NCBI GenBank assembly: GCA_963730395.1
Contig: CAVSSK010000016.1
Span: forward strand, 1 to 64,000
Source of the DNA: Bog-473 sp963730395
Lineage (GTDB): Bacteria > Actinomycetota > Acidimicrobiia > Acidimicrobiales > RAAP-2
Direction of reading: 5' to 3'
DNA: 64,000 nt
A program made the position numbers and the translations under genes. Shown piece after piece: positions 1 through 7,903 of the stretch. The notes below the pieces were generated by a model. The model had not been told where the DNA came from, searched no databases, and worked only from the letters and a program-made list of their open reading frames with translations. Each line of letters opens with the position of its first letter. Position 1 is the stretch's first letter.

Positions 1-323
1 AGAGCACTTCACTTGTAACGGCCTCGGAGGCTTGTCGCGCAGAACGGTGTGTTCAGCACTTTTTGGATAGGCGCTGCTCAGATGCGATGTTGCACATTGA
101 GGACAGTGGCGGTTGGTTGCCGCTAAAGGCCACCCGTTGGTGCGAGGTTGAATCTGGGTTGATTTGATACGGGCTTTCGACACCGCTCGTCATGGCGCCC
201 CGTTCCCCGCACCGCGTCGCCGATTGAAGACGCCCGCAGATGAGGTTGACGGACTTTCCTTCGTCCATCTTGTCACTGCTCGCTCTGTGCTCTCGTTCTC
301 AGGGGAAGCTGTAATCTTCAGTG
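1..323. other. no gene recognised
   Basis: No open frame here has recognisable protein character on either strand, and I see no RNA gene or terminal repeat. The overlapping open frames are what high GC gives by chance. It is presumably the upstream flank of the toxin-antitoxin-like remnant that starts at 324. Confidence 0.4.
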
Positions 324-538
324 ATGGCGATATCCACCGGGGATCTGCCGGCAGCAGCAGAGCGAGCCCGAGCTGCAGCGTCGGAGGCGGCGAACTTCGG
401 CCGGCCCGCATCGGCAAAGTGACCACCGACATCCCCGAGGCCATCCGAGCCGCCATCCGTGAAGACCTGGCCTCCGGCGCCTACCAGAGAGCCGCACAGG
501 ATGCCGTCGCAGGAGACCCCGACCTGGCTCAGGGCTGA
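324..538 (+). pseudogene. antitoxin-like small protein, frameshifted
   Basis: An ATG at 324 opens a frame reading MAISTGDLPAAAERARAA that stops at about 420. The adjacent frame continues with TTDIPEAIRAAIREDLASG and ends at 538. Joined by one base, they give a charged, helical protein of about 70 residues. It lies 17 bp before a PIN-like gene on the same strand, which is the usual order of a type II antitoxin and toxin. I infer the antitoxin role from size and position only; no DNA-binding fold is clear. It could also be an unrelated small cassette protein. The single shift may be decay or a sequence error. Confidence 0.35.
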
Positions 539-555
539 GCGCCCGGATCATCGGC

Positions 556-991
556 GTGATCGTTGTCGATGACGCCCTTTTGCTGGCCATCTTGGCCGAG
601 CAGCGAGGTGCGGCAGAAGCTCTCCTGATCACAGCGGCTGAGGCCGGCGAGGTATTCACAACCGGTTCGTGGTTCTGGCGGCTGGCCCGGGTCGTGGCTC
701 GTCCAGGTCAGGGCGCGCTGTCCCGTGCTCTGGCGGCAAGTTCTGAGGACGAGCAGCGTCGGGTGCATGACGCCCTGACCAGTTGCCCGCCGAAATCGGC
801 CTGTTGAGCATGCGACGACTGGTCCCGGTCATGGCGGCGTTGCCGGGCCAGCTCAACCTTCTTACCGCCGAGGCAGTTGCTGCCGCGGTGGTCCTGGGTG
901 CGAAGATCGCCGTTTCCACCCATCACCTCTCGTGACCACCGCAGCTGCCTCGGTGGGTGTGAGCGTCGATGTTGTGGATCTCGGCCTGTAG
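556..991 (+). pseudogene. PIN-like domain protein (VapC-type toxin candidate), frameshifted
   Basis: The GTG at 556 begins MIVVDDALLLAILAE, which resembles the first acidic strand of PIN ribonuclease domains, followed by GEVFTTGSWFWRLARVV. Two single-base shifts, near 775 and near 935, are needed to continue through LPAEIGLLSMRRLVP and AEAVAAAVVLGAKIAVST to VTTAAASVGVSVDVVDLGL and the TAG at 989. The rebuilt protein is about 144 residues, normal for a PIN toxin. The pattern of short strands and alternating helices with Asp at residues 5-6 supports the fold, but not every acidic catalytic residue can be assigned. The small gene before it may encode the antitoxin. The role is inferred from fold and context. 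Confidence 0.45.
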
Positions 992-1009
992 ACAACGCTG
1001 CCCTCGCCG

Positions 1010-1244
1010 TCACTGCTCCAGCTCGCCGAGCCACGTCTCGTACCAGTCCCGCCGGACGCGGATGTCGCCGTTGCGTAGGCGGATGGAGCGTGGGAACCAC
1101 GGTGCTCCCCGAGCCGACCACTTGTAAGCCGTCGAACTGGACACGCCGAGGTCGGCAGCGACTCACGGATACTGAGCCAGCGAGCCCCGTGGTGATCCCG
1201 TGTCTGTTCACCCCAGTCGGCACGATCTCGCGCGCCAGAGTCAT
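1010..1244 (-). pseudogene. excisionase-type helix-turn-helix protein, frameshifted
   Basis: On the minus strand an ATG at 1244 starts MTLAREIVPTGVNRHG. After one frame change near 1170-1190 the reading continues AADLGVSSSTAYKWSARG and ends IRVRRDWYETWLGELEQ at the TGA at 1010. The segment WLSIREV plus AADLGVSSSTAYKW is the classic short winged helix-turn-helix of excisionase/AlpA regulators, about 65-80 residues long. Such proteins direct excision of integrated elements or activate their integrase. Its start overlaps the stop of a 41-codon ORF in the ATGA pattern, so the two were probably translated together. No integrase lies next to it, so it may belong to an element that extends left of the window. 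Confidence 0.55.
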
Positions 1245-1366
1245 CGCTTTCCTCGAGCGACACGGCGTAGAAACACGCCAGGACCACCGATGTTCGTGGG
1301 GTCGTGCAGATGGGACGCCTCCCTTATGGCAGGTGCGACCGGCAAATGCGATTTGGTCACCATCAT
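1241..1366 (-). CDS. small hypothetical protein (41 aa)
   Basis: The frame begins with two ATG codons at 1366-1361 and reads MMVTKSHLPVAPAIREA, ending ARGKR. Its stop overlaps the start of the excisionase-type gene as ATGA, which is the main reason to think it is translated. It is rich in basic residues and has no recognisable domain. It could be a leader peptide for the excisionase gene or a chance frame. Confidence 0.3.
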   Translation of the reverse strand: MMVTKSHLPVAPAIREASHLHDPTNIGGPGVFLRRVARGKR

Positions 1367-1536
1367 GTGACCTCCCCTGGCTCGTTGTCTGGCTTCTCCT
1401 CCTTGGCCGACAAGCGGCCATTACCCGCCCCCGGGTCGCACCCGATCGGTTCCGCGCCTGGGTCTTCCTGAGGGTTCACGGGCCGCTGAACCGCAGCCGC
1501 TCATTGCGAACGCCCTTCACCATGCTCAGTCGGAAT

Positions 1537-1571
1537 AGCCCCGTACGGCACTTCGGGGCGTTCCCAGTTGG
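1537..1571 (+). repeat. array repeat, weak copy
   Basis: TAGCCCCGTACGGCAC followed by TTCGGGGCG and TTCCCAGT resembles the array element in relaxed form, and CCCCG pairs with CGGGG. A related stretch recurs at 6234-6275 beside the duplicate of the same cassette, so the two copies share this flank. Confidence 0.4.
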
Positions 1572-1614
1572 TGGAGCGACTCGTTGTGAAGCGCTGCAAT
1601 TACCGCGGTCCCTC

Positions 1615-2250
1615 TCATCCACCACTACCTCTTTGCTCGAAATAGGTACGTAGCCAACTCGATGACCGGCGATCAGCGATAGCACGGATTCCATCGCCAT
1701 CTGGCGTTCCGGCGCAATAACCACCTCGACACTGTCCAACCTTTGCCAGGTTCACTGCAAGCTGGGGGACACCGATTCGGAAATGGAGTTGTGACTTGCC
1801 AGACTCGTCTACGGCTGACATCACAGCATTGAACGGGCTCGTGCCTTGAACGGGAAGCCAAAAGTGCCATGACCTGGCAGTTCAAGGGTTCCATCGGCGT
1901 GGTGATCGAGGTGCGTGCCCGTCGTAGGAAGGCTTGTCGACCTGCAGCGACTTCCACCAACTTGGATGCGCCCCCGGCTTGCCACCGCTGCCAGAGGCGG
2001 CGGCACTCGTAGTCGACGCGTTGATCATCGAAATCGATTGAGAGTGTTTTGACTCCTCCGATAAGCCCAACTGCACTGTTGCCATGCAGATTTCATTTAC
2101 GACGAGTTCGTATTGGTTCTTCGCTTGCCACTTCCAGACGACCCAGTGCCGGGCAGACTGACGATTCGTTCCCACTCCTGACGGCTTCCCAAAAGGGTTT
2201 CAGAACGCTTCGATCCTGCGTTCCCTCTTTTCGTTCGACTCGAAGACCAT
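1615..2250 (-). pseudogene. degraded copy of island hypothetical protein family A
   Basis: The minus-strand reading begins at the ATG at 2250 (MVFESNEKRERRIEAF) and is broken by several frame changes, but segments such as QYELVVNEICMATVQL and DESGKSQLHFRIG match the family. It is nearly collinear with the IS3-interrupted copy at 6320-8245 and more distantly with the intact 205-residue protein at 3551-4168. Upstream and downstream flanks are shared with the 6320-8245 copy, including a downstream stretch reading TTGTGAAGCGCTGCAATT. This marks a duplicated cassette. Function is unknown. Because this copy is uninterrupted, it shows what the IS3 target looked like before insertion. Confidence 0.6.
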
Positions 2251-2307
2251 GCTCCGACCTTAGACCTCGCCATTCGGGCAGATTAGTGGTTCTCGGAATG
2301 CGGCAGA

Positions 2308-2323
2308 TGCCCCAATGCGCCGG
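2308..2323 (+). repeat. array repeat (left arm)
   Basis: TGCCCCAATGCGCCGG fits the element consensus TGCCCCAGTWCGCCGG with two differences. It lies upstream of the degraded family A copy, in the position that the 8304 copy holds relative to the second family A gene. Confidence 0.65.
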
Positions 2324-2761
2324 TTCGGTGGGACACGGGCCTAGTCGAGTTCTCGCAGACCGGTCCCACCGTCGAGCCACCCTCACTCGACGGCGCACAG
2401 GCAGCCTCGCTCGGCACGCTCGACTCTGCTCTGATCGGCTGGGAGACGACCAGCCGCCTTCGCCCTCTCAGCCAAGTCCACGTTAGGGCAGTCACGGACC
2501 ATGGGCCACTGCCCTTCGTCCCAACTCTACTGCAGCAGGGAGCGAATCCACTAGGCCTGAAGCACGTTCGGGAAGGTCCCACCGCCCTGGACGAACCTCG
2601 GTCACGTAGTTCACCCCTGCCCTACATCACCGGCTCGGGACGCATATTTGCGGACAGGTGCTTGCTCGGCGCGAACTGCCACCGACCGGCACTTATTCAG
2701 CGCTCGTTATCCGTGTCGCTTCTCGACGCCACCGTCGGCTGGGGTCAGAGCTTCCAATGCC
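2324..2761. other. gap with an unassigned open frame
   Basis: No recognisable gene. On the plus strand one frame stays open from about 2346 to 2816 and reads, for example, LGTLDSALIGWETTSRLRPL and LLQQGANPLGLKHV, which looks more protein-like than most high-GC shadow frames. It has no convincing start codon and runs into the opposing gene, so it may be a truncated cassette gene. Confidence 0.3.
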
Positions 2762-3367
2762 TCAAACAGTGGCGCTTTGCCTCACCTCTTCCAGCCGGCT
2801 CACAATATCGGACATAGTCGATTTGCGTGCGGACCAGACGTACACGCTTCCTATTCGACCATCTTTGAGGTGCACTTTGATTCCATAGGTTCCACCACCG
2901 TCCGCCCCAGAGTTATAGGCCCGTTCCACATGATCCACGTTGTCCCATGGGGTGACGCCTTTCAGCCTGTCCACCTTCGGAAATGACTTTTCAAAGAGAT
3001 TCCGAGGTCGTTCAGCAATCGCCAGACCCCGGATCCCCGTGGAATCGAACGAGGTCTTCCTCCCAACCCTCCGAGAGCAGGTCCATGCCAGGAACAAACA
3101 GATGATTACGCCGAGCACGCATAGGACAATCAATCCGATGGAGTTGCTTTTTGAGTCAGCACGCTTGTGAAGGCTGCTCACGGCCAACGGCACAAGGACG
3201 AGGCAACCGATCGCCCCTGCAGCAAATAAGAGCGTGATGAACCAAGCATTGATCCGGTATCCCGTTCCCGTCAGCACGACACTTCCATCCAGCCGACTTG
3301 GAAGCTGATCACTCGAATGGGGCTCAGAATGAGATTCCGTCTGCGGTTCCTGCGCTTCCCCGGACAT
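2762..3367 (-). CDS. two-TM membrane protein, possibly PH-like cytoplasmic domain
   Basis: A protein of about 201 residues starting MSGEAQEPQTES. A polar, Ser/Glu-rich N-terminus of about 40 residues is followed by two hydrophobic segments (INAWFITLLFAAGAIGCLV and SIGLIVLCVLGVIICLFLAW). The soluble C-terminus contains KGVTPWDNVDHVERA and GIKVHLKDGRIGSVYVW, a pattern of strands seen in bacterial PH-like domains. I chose the ATG at 3367 because a GGCGGA sequence precedes it at suitable distance; a GTG four codons earlier is also possible. It sits alone between array repeats, with unrelated neighbours on the same strand. Function is unknown; the PH assignment is a guess from strand pattern. Confidence 0.55.
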   Translation of the reverse strand: MSGEAQEPQTESHSEPHSSDQLPSRLDGSVVLTGTGYRINAWFITLLFAAGAIGCLVLVPLAVSSLHKRADSKSNSIGLIVLCVLGVIICLFLAWTCSRRVGRKTSFDSTGIRGLAIAERPRNLFEKSFPKVDRLKGVTPWDNVDHVERAYNSGADGGGTYGIKVHLKDGRIGSVYVWSARKSTMSDIVSRLEEVRQSATV

Positions 3368-3527
3368 TTTATCCGCCACACCAGGAGGTTATCCGGTGAG
3401 CCGCCACGGCGATGGGAGCATTGGCACCATTCGCTGGTGAATGTCCACCACCTTCAAGGGCGTCCCCTACCGCCGGCTCGGCGGCGTTTATCGACGGGGT
3501 GTGCTTGCCAGGCGCTAACGCCCTCGA

Positions 3528-3546
3528 CCGGCACGAGTGGGGCAGG
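3528..3546 (+). repeat. array repeat (right arm)
   Basis: CCGGCACGAGTGGGGCAGG is the partner arm of the array element, identical in its GGCACGAGTGGGGCAG part to the 11192 copy. Its reverse complement begins CCTGCCCCACTCGTGCCGG, which resembles the left-arm consensus. No clear left arm is seen just before it. Confidence 0.6.
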
Positions 3547-3550
3547 CATT

Positions 3551-4168
3551 TCATGTCCCGCCGCTTGGTCGATCAAAGTATGAAGGCAGCAATCGTGTGG
3601 TGAAAATGGCGAGCAGGGCACATTGCGATCTAGTCAAATCCGAATTGTCGATTACAAAGTCGACCTGGTCGAGTTGCATCCGGCGGACGACACCCGCGAA
3701 TGTGCTCTGGATTCGATACTCGATAAGCGAACGGCCAGATTCATCAAGAGCGCTCATCACCGCGTAGAGCGCTCCAGTAGTTCGCACCGGGAAATTCAGC
3801 GTGCCACCGCCGAATAGATCGACGCGGGTGTCGGCCTTTTCGTTGTAGTGCCTTCCGGTGCTACGAAGGACCTCCTGGCCACTGGCTACGTCAATCATCT
3901 GGCGCTCACGGCTCGATAAGCGCATTTCGTAGCGCCGGTCGTCGACCTCTACGTCAAAGAGCGCCGCTCGCAGTTGGCCACGCCGAATACGCACGTTTGC
4001 CCAGACAGAATCATCCGATGAAGCGAGCCGCCAGCTTCGATTCCCCGTGGGATGCCATTCAAGATGCGTACCAGGAAGCGCAACCCATTCCCGCTTGAGA
4101 TTCTGCAGATGGTCTTGTTCAACAAGTCGTCTCGCCTTCCGGGTGGGACGAGCAGATCCATCTACCAT
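3551..4168 (-). CDS. island hypothetical protein family A, intact copy
   Basis: A complete 205-residue frame starting MVDGSARPTRKARRLV. It has an N-terminal part containing REWVALPGTHLEW, a middle rich in Arg and Asp, and a C-terminal part with LNFPVRTTGALYAVMSAL, DESGRSLIEYRIQ and LLPSYFDRP. The two other copies in this window share LPGTR, FPVR, AVMSA.DESG and RSYFE positions, so this is a real family with three members within 7 kb. There is no signal peptide or membrane segment. The family is not recognised. An array right arm ends 5 bp past its stop codon, consistent with a single-gene cassette. Immunity or toxin-neutralising roles are possible given neighbours but are not shown by the sequence. 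Confidence 0.6.
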   Translation of the reverse strand: MVDGSARPTRKARRLVEQDHLQNLKREWVALPGTHLEWHPTGNRSWRLASSDDSVWANVRIRRGQLRAALFDVEVDDRRYEMRLSSRERQMIDVASGQEVLRSTGRHYNEKADTRVDLFGGGTLNFPVRTTGALYAVMSALDESGRSLIEYRIQSTFAGVVRRMQLDQVDFVIDNSDLTRSQCALLAIFTTRLLPSYFDRPSGGT

Positions 4169-4240
4169 TAAGGCCGATGTTAGCCACGGAGGAGGGTCGC
4201 TGAGAGCATTTCGGGCGTCCTCTGATGGGCTTCAGAAGGC

Positions 4241-4265
4241 TGCCCCACAACACCGGGAGTGGGCG
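4241..4265 (+). repeat. array repeat, degenerate copy
   Basis: TGCCCCACAACACCGGGAGT followed by GGGCG has a left arm with three mismatches and a short GTGGGC right arm. It lies exactly between the genes ending at 4266 and starting at 4168. Confidence 0.5.
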
Positions 4266-4682
4266 CTACTTCGGTGAAGCTTCAGATGCACTCGGCGGTG
4301 TTCGTCCAATGCGGTCGGTTAAGGCCTTCGCAACTGAGCGTGCCTGTCGAAAAGCGATAGCCCCACTTACAATCTCCACAACTTGTCCGTCATCACACTC
4401 CAGCTGAGTCCGAACATTCGGTATGCCAAGCACAATGTAAGAGGTCTTCGAGTCGACGGTCACAACTCTGTCCAAGCCGATTTCCTTGAGAAGTTCGCCG
4501 CTATTCCTGTTGAGGAACCACGTTGCTCTGAACATGAGAAGTCGTTCATTCGTGATGGCCACCACCAACCCAGTGCCGTCTTGACCCGCCCACTTTCCTG
4601 GTTCACAGTTAGTTTGGGCAATGATCCCTTCCCCCGGGTGGAGGACGCTATCAATCCGCTCCTGCCTGGATTCTCGTCCCAC
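4266..4682 (-). CDS. PH-domain-like small protein
   Basis: A 138-residue soluble protein starting MGRESRQERIDSVLHPGEG. The order LHPGEGIIAQTNCEPGKW, then GLVVAITNERLLMFRATW, then TSYIVLGIPNVRTQLE, then a C-terminal helix with FRQARSVAKALTDRIG, is typical of bacterial PH domains of the YokE/bPH type, where TNERLLMF marks the central strand pair. Family members usually have no enzymatic activity and bind partners or membranes. It lies between two array repeats. Its downstream neighbour on the same strand is family A and its upstream neighbour is Imm32-like, so a role as an orphan immunity protein is possible, but that is inference. Confidence 0.6.
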   Translation of the reverse strand: MGRESRQERIDSVLHPGEGIIAQTNCEPGKWAGQDGTGLVVAITNERLLMFRATWFLNRNSGELLKEIGLDRVVTVDSKTSYIVLGIPNVRTQLECDDGQVVEIVSGAIAFRQARSVAKALTDRIGRTPPSASEASPK

Positions 4683-4690
4683 CGCGCGAC

Positions 4691-4705
4691 ACTCTACGCC
4701 GGATC
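4691..4705 (+). repeat. array repeat, degenerate copy
   Basis: ACTCTACGCCGGATC matches the inner half of the element (GTACGCCGGATC, compare 11597) but has lost the TGCCCC half. It lies between two single genes, as expected for the array. Confidence 0.45.
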
Positions 4706-4730
4706 CCGGCCGTGCCGTGGCATGCGATGC

Positions 4731-5000
4731 TCACCTCTGTCGTGACACGATGATGTCGCAATCGCCCATAGGAGCAGCTTTTCCCCGCTCCAACCAGTGC
4801 CGAAAGTGTTCATGGCCGAATCCTTCACCATGCTGTTGAAGGAGGTCGGCTGTCTCCGACAAGAAGGCGGCAATCCTGCGCAGTTCTTCCACGTTCTCCG
4901 GGACGATCGTGACCTCGCCCAACCTTCGAAACAGTTTTCGCTTTTCGAGATCATCGAGGTCGACATCCCGATAGTTGTCGTCGTAGCCGAAGAGCTTCAC
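4731..5000 (-). CDS. Imm32-like immunity protein
   Basis: An 89-residue protein starting MKLFGYDDNYRDVDLDDLE. The segment ELRRIAAFLSETADLLQQ, followed by FGHEHFRHW and GDCDIIVS near the C-terminus, fits the Imm32 family of immunity proteins. That family neutralises polymorphic toxins and carries a conserved FGHEH and a final D-x-IVV strand. No toxin gene is next to it, so it would be an orphan immunity gene. The first IS630 copy begins only 14 bp upstream of its start codon, so its own promoter has been displaced and expression may now depend on the IS. The family assignment rests on these short motifs. Confidence 0.55.
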   Translation of the reverse strand: MKLFGYDDNYRDVDLDDLEKRKLFRRLGEVTIVPENVEELRRIAAFLSETADLLQQHGEGFGHEHFRHWLERGKAAPMGDCDIIVSRQR

Positions 5001-5013
5001 GTTCTGGAACCTA

Positions 5014-6170
5014 GTGGTCCGTCGCTGATATAGCTGAAGTAGTTAGGCTGGCAACATGACCATGATGCTGGCCGCACCGCCACTTCGCATGACCCGCAAA
5101 CAACGGGACGAGCTCGAGCGCATCGCACGTTCGTCGTCGCCAGCCGCACCGCTCGGTCGTGCAGGCCAAGGCGTTGTTGCTTGCCGCCGATGGCGAGGCC
5201 AACTACGAGATCGCACGGCGCTTGGACGTGGCCTCGAACTCGGTGCGCAGCCTGGCGACGGCGTTTCGAAGAGAGCGGGACCGACTGGGTCGGCACGATT
5301 GCACCGGGACGGGGCCGGCGCTCGTGGTTGCCCGAAGGCACCGTGGCCGAGGTCGTGCGCGTGACGAGGGAAGAACTCCCCGACGATGGCTCGACACAGT
5401 GGTCGACGCGGACGCTGGCGGAGCGACTCGGGATCGGCAAGGACACCGTGGCCCGGATCTGGCGGGACCACAACCTGCGAGCCCTGGAAGGTCGTGACCT
5501 TCAAAGTCTCGAACGACCCGCGACTTCGAAGAGAAGCTCGTCGACGTGGTCGGGCTCTACATGAGCCCGCCCGAACGGGCCATCGTCTTCAGCTTCGACG
5601 AGAAGACCCAGGTCCAAGCACTCGACCGCACCCAGCCCTCTCTTCCCTGAAGCCCGGACGGGCCGGGACCATGACCCATGACTACAAGCGCCACGGCACG
5701 ACGGATCTCTTCGCCGCCATGAACGTCGCCACCGGCGAGGTCCTCTACGACACCCAGCACGTCGCACAAGAGCACCGACGTGCTCGCAGTTCTTCAAGTT
5801 GATCGACCTCCACGTCGCCAAAGACCTCGACATCCACGTCGTCCTCGACAACCTGAGTGCTCACAAGGCACCACCGGTGGCCAAGTGGCTGGCCGATCCC
5901 AAGCGGGCGCGCTGGCACCTGCACTTCACGCCCACCAGCTCGTCGTGGCTGAACCTCGTCGAGAGCTGGTTCTCCATCCTCACCGAGCGCCGGCTTCGCC
6001 GGGGTGCCTTCACCTCCGTCGACCACCTCATCGTCGAGATCGAGACCTGGGCCGAGCATTGGAACGACGATCCCAAGCCTTTCGTCTGGAAGAAGCCGGC
6101 AGAGGAGATCATCGCCAAGGTGAAGAGAGGTCGGGCTGCATTGGCTTCAGTCAAATCCGCGACGCACCAC
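5014..6170 (+). mobile_element. IS630-family insertion sequence, copy 1
   Basis: The element is 1157 bp, flanked by TA at 5012-5013 and 6171-6172, the target duplication of IS630/Tc1-type elements. The ends are imperfect inverted repeats: GTGGTCCGTCGCTGAT at the left and, as reverse complement, GTGGTGCGTCGCGGAT at the right, 14 of 16 identical. It is nearly the same as the copy at 21406-22556 but in the opposite orientation. Confidence 0.85.
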
Positions 6171-6173
6171 TAG
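5056..6173 (+). pseudogene. IS630 transposase, multiply frameshifted
   Basis: The reading starts at the ATG at 5056 (MTMMLAAPPLRMTRKQRDE) and must change frame several times: near 5140, near 5260, near 5490-5525 and near 5760-5790. The helix-turn-helix part is AADGEANYEIARRLDVASNS. The catalytic DDE part shows FSFDEKTQ, VVLDNLSAHK and LNLVESWFSIL, which hold the three acidic residues. The rebuilt length of about 365 residues fits IS630 transposases, which cut and paste at TA. Because of the shifts this copy is probably inactive, unless the shifts are sequence errors; the second copy has fewer. The final codons overlap the TA duplication. Confidence 0.8.
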
Positions 6174-6201
6174 ATCATCTGCCCGGCGACGAATGTCGAC
6201 C

Positions 6202-6217
6202 TGCCCCATTACGTCGG
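6202..6217 (+). repeat. array repeat (left arm)
   Basis: TGCCCCATTACGTCGG, two differences from consensus, 30 bp past the IS630 right end. The sequence after it (GCCCATGAACGGCACTTCG at 6238-6256) resembles the weak element at 1537. Confidence 0.6.
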
Positions 6218-6713
6218 GACAGAGGCGCTTATCGACTGCCCATGAACGGCACTTCGCGGTCGCGGCCCAGTTGGTGGACGCGACTCGTTGTGAAGCGCTG
6301 CAATTGCCGTGGATCCCTCTCAAGAAGCGCCACTACCGCTTTCCTCAAAATAGGAACGTAGCCAACTCGATGACACGGCGATCAGCAATAGCACCGATTC
6401 CATCGCCATCTGGCATTCCGGCGCAATGACCACCTCGAGGCTGTCCAAGTTTCTTTGCCAGGTCTTCACTGCAAGCTTGGAGTCGCCAATTCGGTACTGA
6501 AGCTGTGACTTGCCAGACTCATCTACTGCTGACATCACAGCGACAACCCAATCTGTTCCTCGGACGGGGAACCCGAAGGTGCCATGACCTGGCAGCTCGA
6601 TGGTTCCATCGGCGCGATGGTTTCCGTGCCCGCCCCTGATTATGAGCGCTGGTCGACTTGCAGTGACTTCGACCAACTCAGGTGTGAGGTTGCCCAGAAA
6701 TTGTGGACACGGT

Positions 6714-7586
6714 TTAAGCGGCTTGTTGCTTGTGTGCCAACGTTAACTCGTAGCGGATCGGGCTCAGGTTGTCGGCCTTGGCGCAGCGGCGTTGGTGGTT
6801 GTAGAAGTTGATGTAGCGGGCGACGCCGGCTCGGAGTTCGTCGATGGTGGTGAAGGTGTGCCGGTAGAAGTACTCGTGCTTGAAGATCGACCAGAAGCTC
6901 TCGGCACTGGCGTGGTCGAAGCAGCTGCCCGTCGCCCCCATGGAGCGAACCAGACCGACGGACTCGCAGAACTCGACGACCTTGCGATCCGAGAACTGGC
7001 TGCCCCGGTCGGTATGGAACACGGTGGCCTCGACCTGTCCGAAGCGGGTCCCTGTCGCTTGGTCGAGCGCCTCGAGGACGATCTCGGTCCGCATGTGATC
7101 GGCGACGGAGAACCCGAGCACCCGAGACGATCCCTCGTCGCGAATGGCGCACATGTAAGCCCCGCCATCGCCGACTGTGAGGTAGGTGATATCGGACGTC
7201 CACAGCTCGTCGATCCCCTCGGGATGGAACTCGCGATTCACCAGGTCCTCGGGGAAGGTGGCGCCTGGATCGGGGGTGGTGGTGACCTTGAACAGGCGTG
7301 GGCTCACCCCGACGATCCCGAGGCTGGCCATGCGGGCGGCCACGGTGTTGGCGCTCACCCTCTCCCCGGCCTCATGGAGGTCCAGGGTGATCCGAGGAGC
7401 GCCGTAGGTGCCCTCCGAGCTCTTGTGCAAGGTGATGATCTTGGCGTCGAGATCGGCCCGACGGATCTCACTCGGCAGCGGGGGGCGCTCCTGAGCCGTT
7501 CTCCAGCGGTAGTAGCCCGCCGTCGAGACCTCCAGCAGGCGGGCCATGCGGGTGATCTCGAAGTTCGCGCACTCGGCGGCCATCAA
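6714..7586 (-). CDS. IS3 transposase OrfB (DDE integrase domain)
   Basis: This 290-residue frame carries the catalytic half of the transposase. An N-terminal HTH_21-type segment (MARLLEVSTAGYYRWR) precedes the rve integrase core. WTSDITYLTVGDGGAYMCA holds the first Asp, FHTDRGSQFSDRKVVEF the second, and HASAESFWSIFKHEYFYR the Glu. The C-terminal NFYNHQRRCAKADNLSP is typical of the family. Its start overlaps the end of orfA by four bases, so production of an OrfAB fusion by a -1 frameshift is expected from the family. The frame is intact, unlike most genes around it. Confidence 0.92.
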   Translation of the reverse strand: MMAAECANFEITRMARLLEVSTAGYYRWRTAQERPPLPSEIRRADLDAKIITLHKSSEGTYGAPRITLDLHEAGERVSANTVAARMASLGIVGVSPRLFKVTTTPDPGATFPEDLVNREFHPEGIDELWTSDITYLTVGDGGAYMCAIRDEGSSRVLGFSVADHMRTEIVLEALDQATGTRFGQVEATVFHTDRGSQFSDRKVVEFCESVGLVRSMGATGSCFDHASAESFWSIFKHEYFYRHTFTTIDELRAGVARYINFYNHQRRCAKADNLSPIRYELTLAHKQQAA

Positions 7587-7903
7587 CGCAAATCTTTCTG
7601 CTTTGGTGGATTCGAAGCGAAGTACGCGGCAGCTTTTCCCAAGAAGGCCAGGTCCTTGTCCTGCTCGGCGACCTGGCGGCGCAAGCGCAACAGCTCGGTG
7701 CGCTCCGCTGCGCTCAACGGCTCGTCGCTCGATCCAGCCACCGTGTCCAGTCGGCGGCGCTCATCGCGCACCCATCTGGCCAACGAGCTGTCCGACACCG
7801 ACAGCTCGGCGGACACCTCGGCAATCGATCGGCCGGTGTCGATCACGCGGTGCGCGGCCTCTGTCTTGAACTCCAGCGTGAACCTACGTCTCGTGACTCC
7901 CAT
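7583..7903 (-). CDS. IS3 transposase OrfA (helix-turn-helix)
   Basis: A 106-residue protein starting MGVTRRRFTLEFKTEAAHRV. The segment TGRSIAEVSAELSVSDSSLARW is the HTH_Tnp_1 DNA-binding motif that recognises the IS ends. It is followed by a leucine-rich coiled coil (LLRLRRQVAEQDKDLAFL) used for dimerisation. The stop overlaps the start of orfB. Length and architecture match IS3 OrfA proteins. Near the overlap the minus strand reads GCAGAAAGATTT, which could serve for frameshifting, although it is not the perfect A6G type. Confidence 0.9.
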   Translation of the reverse strand: MGVTRRRFTLEFKTEAAHRVIDTGRSIAEVSAELSVSDSSLARWVRDERRRLDTVAGSSDEPLSAAERTELLRLRRQVAEQDKDLAFLGKAAAYFASNPPKQKDLR

